10,426 bases of DNA from Euperipatoides rowelli (lineage: Eukaryota > Onychophora > Udeonychophora > Euonychophora > Peripatopsidae), in the NCBI GenBank assembly GCA_003024985.2, contig PXIH01S0002131.1; one strand, given 5' to 3'. The position numbers and the translations under genes were made by a program. Position 1 is the first letter of the stretch, and the number at the start of each line of letters is the position of its first letter. This document shows positions 7,711 through 10,426 of the stretch, in pieces. Under the pieces are notes generated by a model that saw nothing but the letters and a program-made list of their open reading frames with translations, ran no database searches and was not told where the DNA came from.

Positions 7711-7797
7711 CTGAAATAAATGAATAATCATTAAAATTGTTTAAAATAATACAACATTTAAATAATTAGTAATATTTTTTCTTGAACATTAACTTAC
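7711..7797 (-). other. apparent intron inside the hAT element
   Basis: On the minus strand CTG|GTAAGT (GT at 7797-7796) and TTTATTTCAG (ending at 7711) delimit 87 bp of AT-rich sequence. The acceptor is followed 15 bp later by the ATG of the transposase remnant, so it would be a 5'-UTR intron of the parent element. Confidence 0.5.
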
Positions 7798-7960
7798 CAG
7801 ACACTGAATAATTGCACAAATTAATAAGCGTTTTACGGAAATGGTGCGCCTGTGCGTAAGGTGATGCAATATTAGCATATTGTAATTGGCTGGGCCTGGG
7901 CCACACAAATAATTGCTTAGGGTTGCATGTGGCCTGCGGGCCGTGAGTTTGACACCTCTG

Positions 7961-7968
7961 TATTACCC
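7961..7968. repeat. 8-bp target duplication of hAT element, right
   Basis: TATTACCC, matching 7498-7505 at seven of eight bases. Confidence 0.75.
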
Positions 7969-8203
7969 TATAACTAAATCTTCTTATTCAGCCAACTCTC
8001 AGGTGGAGGGGTACCTTGTATCCACATGGTGTATGGTCAACATGGGTATATCTAAGAATTTCAACCTCTGGTCTGGGACGAACCGCATGAGCTATCGTTC
8101 TTCATGCAAATTATTATTATTAAAGAATTTGAATATTATAAACATGACAAAATGAATTTATATAAAAACAATGGTTATGAAAATAAAATGTTTGATCACT
8201 TAC

Positions 8204-8262
8204 AGTTGGATTTGAGGTGAAAAAATTTGTTTCCCGCAGAACAGCTTCTAAGACTTGCTTAT
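8204..8262 (-). CDS. small internal exon of the unidentified host gene
   Basis: This is a 59-nt exon on the minus strand. Its acceptor tttgtttattatag (AG at 8264-8263) is preceded by a T-rich tract, and its donor ACT|GTAAGTGATC (GT at 8203-8202) matches the consensus closely. It enters with two bases completing a split codon, then reads KQVLEAVLRETNFFTSNPT and ends in phase 0. The next exon found downstream, at 856-573, starts in phase 0, so the two join without a frameshift. The peptide is probably helical and ends in a loop. I do not recognise the family. A preceding exon ending one base into a codon was not found in the remaining 2.1 kb and probably lies outside the window. Its small size makes it less certain than the 284-nt exon. 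Confidence 0.65.
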
Positions 8263-8880
8263 CTATAATAAACAAAATGAATAAAAGTATGATTAAATCA
8301 TTAAACATAAATCATTAATTTATTAATAAATACTGAGACAAATTAATTAATCATTACATTAAGATCATCTTAGCAAAACCACTTGGCTGTCACAAAGGAC
8401 AATATAACCTTTTTTTATATATATACTGTATATATAAAGAAAAGTAAAATGTTTCCTAAACAATATGGCTGTCGATAACATTATTAGAAGCCATCATGCT
8501 CCACCAAATGTTTACTATTAGGCATCTAAATTATTAAAGAAAATCGACAAATAAGAATAATCCTCACTAATATAGGCCAAGTAGGCTATGACTTGGAATA
8601 TACAAACAATAAGATAAGACTATTTATCCATCTAGTCTTAGCATTTGAATCCTCTGTGAAAGCTCAACATTTATATTATGAAAGGCATGTTAGAGATAAA
8701 TTAGTCTTATTCCTAATTTTTCTTCGCAAGTTGACAGATTCAGTTTGGTGGATTGCCAAATTGATTAGCATATTATTTTAAAATTATTAGCTTATATACA
8801 TTTTACCAGTATATGAAGTCTTGAAACTTCTAAACAAATTGGGCACATCAGTATGTAGAATAATCATCAATTTGCAAAGG
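8263..8880. other. AT-rich intron with an AT-dinucleotide palindrome
   Basis: Intron upstream of the small exon. It contains a near-perfect palindromic AT tract (tatatatatactgtatatata) around 8416-8437. A 62-codon open run on the plus strand at 8593-8781 has no ATG (it starts at TTG), no splice context and low-complexity content, so I do not call it a gene. Confidence 0.55.
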
Positions 8881-9423
8881 CCTCTTTAAGCACGTTGATC
8901 ACAATAAACTCTCTTAAATACATTGTTATTTGAAATACTACCTTTATTACATTTAGAACCCAAATATTCAGGCCCATGGAATCTTTTCAACAGTAATTTT
9001 CTATGCCATAATGGTATCCTACAGCACAGGTACTGTTTTTGATATTTTGATTTTTGCCTCATGTTCGCTAGTGAGTGGACCATTGACTTAAATTTAATGA
9101 TGACCCTTAAAAATCAAATACTTCTCAGGTCATCTCTAATAACATTGAACTATGCATTTCCACCTAATGCTACTAAAAAATTATCTTCATGCATGATTAA
9201 AACAAAAAGACACTGATAGCATATTTCTAGAAGTTGGTAGCCAGTAACACTTGCATTTCTTGATATGATCTGAGATGGAATGCTTACAATGATCACATGA
9301 TTAGGCTACCTCAGATAATAAATAGTTACTTACATTTCATTTATAATTTGAAGCAAGCTGATAAAACTTCACTGGTTAACATGTACATTTTGTATATAAG
9401 ACCTAAGTTGGAATAGTGTACCC
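8881..9423. other. AT-rich stretch, unassigned
   Basis: The minus strand is open from 9083 to 8886 (65 codons from ATG). The frame lies between no convincing splice sites and no family is recognised. A strong donor-like GTAAGT on the minus strand near 9328-9333 has stops directly upstream in the frame required by the exon at 8262. It may belong with the decayed ORF to its right. Confidence 0.4.
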
Positions 9424-9790
9424 TTGCTTGTCAAACATCACTATTATATAGATCAGGGAATTTGAAATCCTTCTAAAAATGAATTGTCAAAATTATTTGT
9501 GGAGATCAATATCAGGGATGCTAATATCTTGCAGCTCTTGGATAGTGTTAAGCTATGACTATCATGTCTAATTAACATATTTTTAGTTATTCCCTCAATA
9601 TCTTCCACCAACTCAGTTCCATCTATCCAATAGACTTACTAGAAATACCGCAACAATTTGCCTGCCTAACATTAGTATGTCAGATCTATGAACTTGTCCA
9701 ATAGCTACATCTATGTTTATAGTAATATATCCTATTAAATTCTTTGAATTGCATTGTTTAATCACTTATTTATTTGTCTTCTTTATATTT
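9424..9790 (-). pseudogene. possible decayed ORF of unknown origin
   Basis: On the minus strand, a 50-codon stop-free run (about 9772-9623, with NIDVAIGQVHRSDILMLGRQ and then IVAVFLVSLLDRW) ends where another stop-free run of about 60 codons in a different frame takes over (about 9640-9461, with WIDGTELVEDIEGITKNML and then SKSCKILASLILISTNNFDN). The residue mix of both is protein-like. One frameshift would join them. Further upstream (about 10080-9910) lie two shorter runs, including MAAQTLMCIAAILKILDSP. I do not recognise a family. In AT-rich DNA such runs can arise by chance, so this is a weak call for an old transposon gene or a retrocopy. Confidence 0.28.
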
Positions 9791-10090
9791 ATACTTTCTT
9801 TGTAATTGGGCCAACAGCATTCCTGGCAAAGGTTCAAGATAACCATTCTCTCTTTTGGGATAAATTTATTTTCAATAAACATAATAGGCATTAATAGTTA
9901 TAACTATAATAATATTAATTATCTTGACTCATGCAGAGTATATGGACACTAGTCCTTTGGTCTGTGCCATCAATTACTTTATTCACACAATTATCAATGT
10001 CTTAATTTGCTGATATAGTAGTTGGAGAATCTAATATTTTTAATATTGCAGCAATGCACATCAATGTTTGTGCTGCCATGATAAGTTTGT

Positions 10091-10426
10091 TAGATTACAC
10101 TTTCTAGAAATTAGTTTATCACCTAAGATAATTATTATTATGTTAGATTATCTTACACAGTATTTCCTTATCTGAAAAAAAAAAAAACTCAATTGCCTAT
10201 TTTATTTCTAATAATCTTTTTAATCAAACTGCACTTGCCTAATATATTACACCTATTCTCTTTTTTCATTTGTTTTGTTCATATAAAGAATCACATATGG
10301 TATTTATGTTTTCAATATTTTGTTTCCCCCACCCCTCCAATTTCATTTTTGTTCTTTGTGTATGATGTCTATAATTTTTTTCCCCTTGGTCTTTAAATTA
10401 TTAAATAAATGAATCACATAGGTATT
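10091..10426. other. AT-rich right edge without gene
   Basis: T-rich sequence with poly-A near 10175 and a C-rich patch near 10326-10338. The open run at 10193-10396 on the plus strand is low-complexity (rich in F, L and I) and looks like a translation of a T-rich tract. Confidence 0.55.

Larger units (their letters stand above)
7506..7960 (-). mobile_element. hAT (Charlie-like) deletion-derivative transposon, 455 bp
   Basis: The right end, read on the minus strand, is CAGAGGTGTCAAACTCACGG followed by CCCGCAGGCCA. The left end is CAAGCGTGTCAAACTC with TGGGCCA further in. These are the familiar GTGTCAAACTC/GGCCC-type termini of hAT elements, and 8-bp target repeats flank them. In minus orientation the 5' end is at 7960. 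It is followed by an apparent 87-bp intron (7711-7797), a short transposase N-terminal remnant (about 7593-7695), and then the 3' end. Most of the transposase is deleted, so it could only have moved using enzyme from elsewhere. Confidence 0.87.

Noticed and set aside
7913-8155. 80-codon plus-strand open run
   Set aside because: It begins inside the terminal repeat of the hAT element and crosses its target duplication, with no splice context; it is a chance run.
8593-8781. 62-codon plus-strand open run
   Set aside because: It has no ATG (TTG start), no splice sites, and a composition expected from AT-rich DNA.
9325-9375. Possible further exon ending at a GTAAGT donor on the minus strand
   Set aside because: The donor is good, but the frame that would join the exon at 8262 has a stop (TAA) three codons upstream of the junction.
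10193-10396. 67-codon plus-strand open run rich in F, L and I
   Set aside because: It is a translation of a T-rich tract and not a membrane protein; no supporting context.
1-10426. CRISPR array, operon, phage or other prokaryotic system
   Set aside because: There are no regularly spaced repeats and no long ORFs; introns, a tRNA-SINE and hAT elements indicate a eukaryotic genome.

Overview
The window looks like an AT-rich metazoan nuclear genome. It has spliced exons, a tRNA-derived SINE with target-site duplications, hAT-type DNA transposons, foldback elements and a decayed Ty3/gypsy retrotransposon. Nothing prokaryotic is present: there are no long ORFs, operons or ribosome binding sites. 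A few N bases (1802, 5779-5780, 6855) indicate draft assembly. An aquatic invertebrate is a plausible host, but the sequence does not settle the taxon.  Host gene: two short minus-strand exons are supported, an upstream one at 8204-8262 and a downstream one at 573-856. Both have good splice sites, and both use phase 0 at the shared junction. The window is therefore best read as one intron of about 7.3 kb, flanked by partial intron sequence and filled with mobile elements. I do not recognise the protein, which looks helical and soluble.  Layout from left to right: exon (573-856, minus); a tRNA-SINE (1072-1269, minus) inside a perfect 15-bp target duplication; a 658-bp foldback element (1413-2070); AT-rich filler; a dead Ty3/gypsy pol (about 2655-4750, minus) with the end of RT and the Ty3 RNase H/tether, then a second RNase H1-like domain, then integrase; an ATT microsatellite; a second foldback element of the same family (4934-5320); AT-rich filler; a hAT-like non-autonomous element (6687-7480) whose right end and flank are present twice as a 105-bp direct repeat; a 455-bp hAT deletion derivative (7506-7960) that keeps a scrap of transposase N-terminus and an apparent intron; exon (8204-8262, minus); and AT-rich sequence to the end, with a possible decayed minus-strand ORF around 9424-9790.  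The most interesting points are the apparent double RNase H in the Ty3-type pol, the paired full-length hairpin elements sharing a central motif, and the duplicated hAT end. None of the mobile elements is intact enough to encode a working protein.
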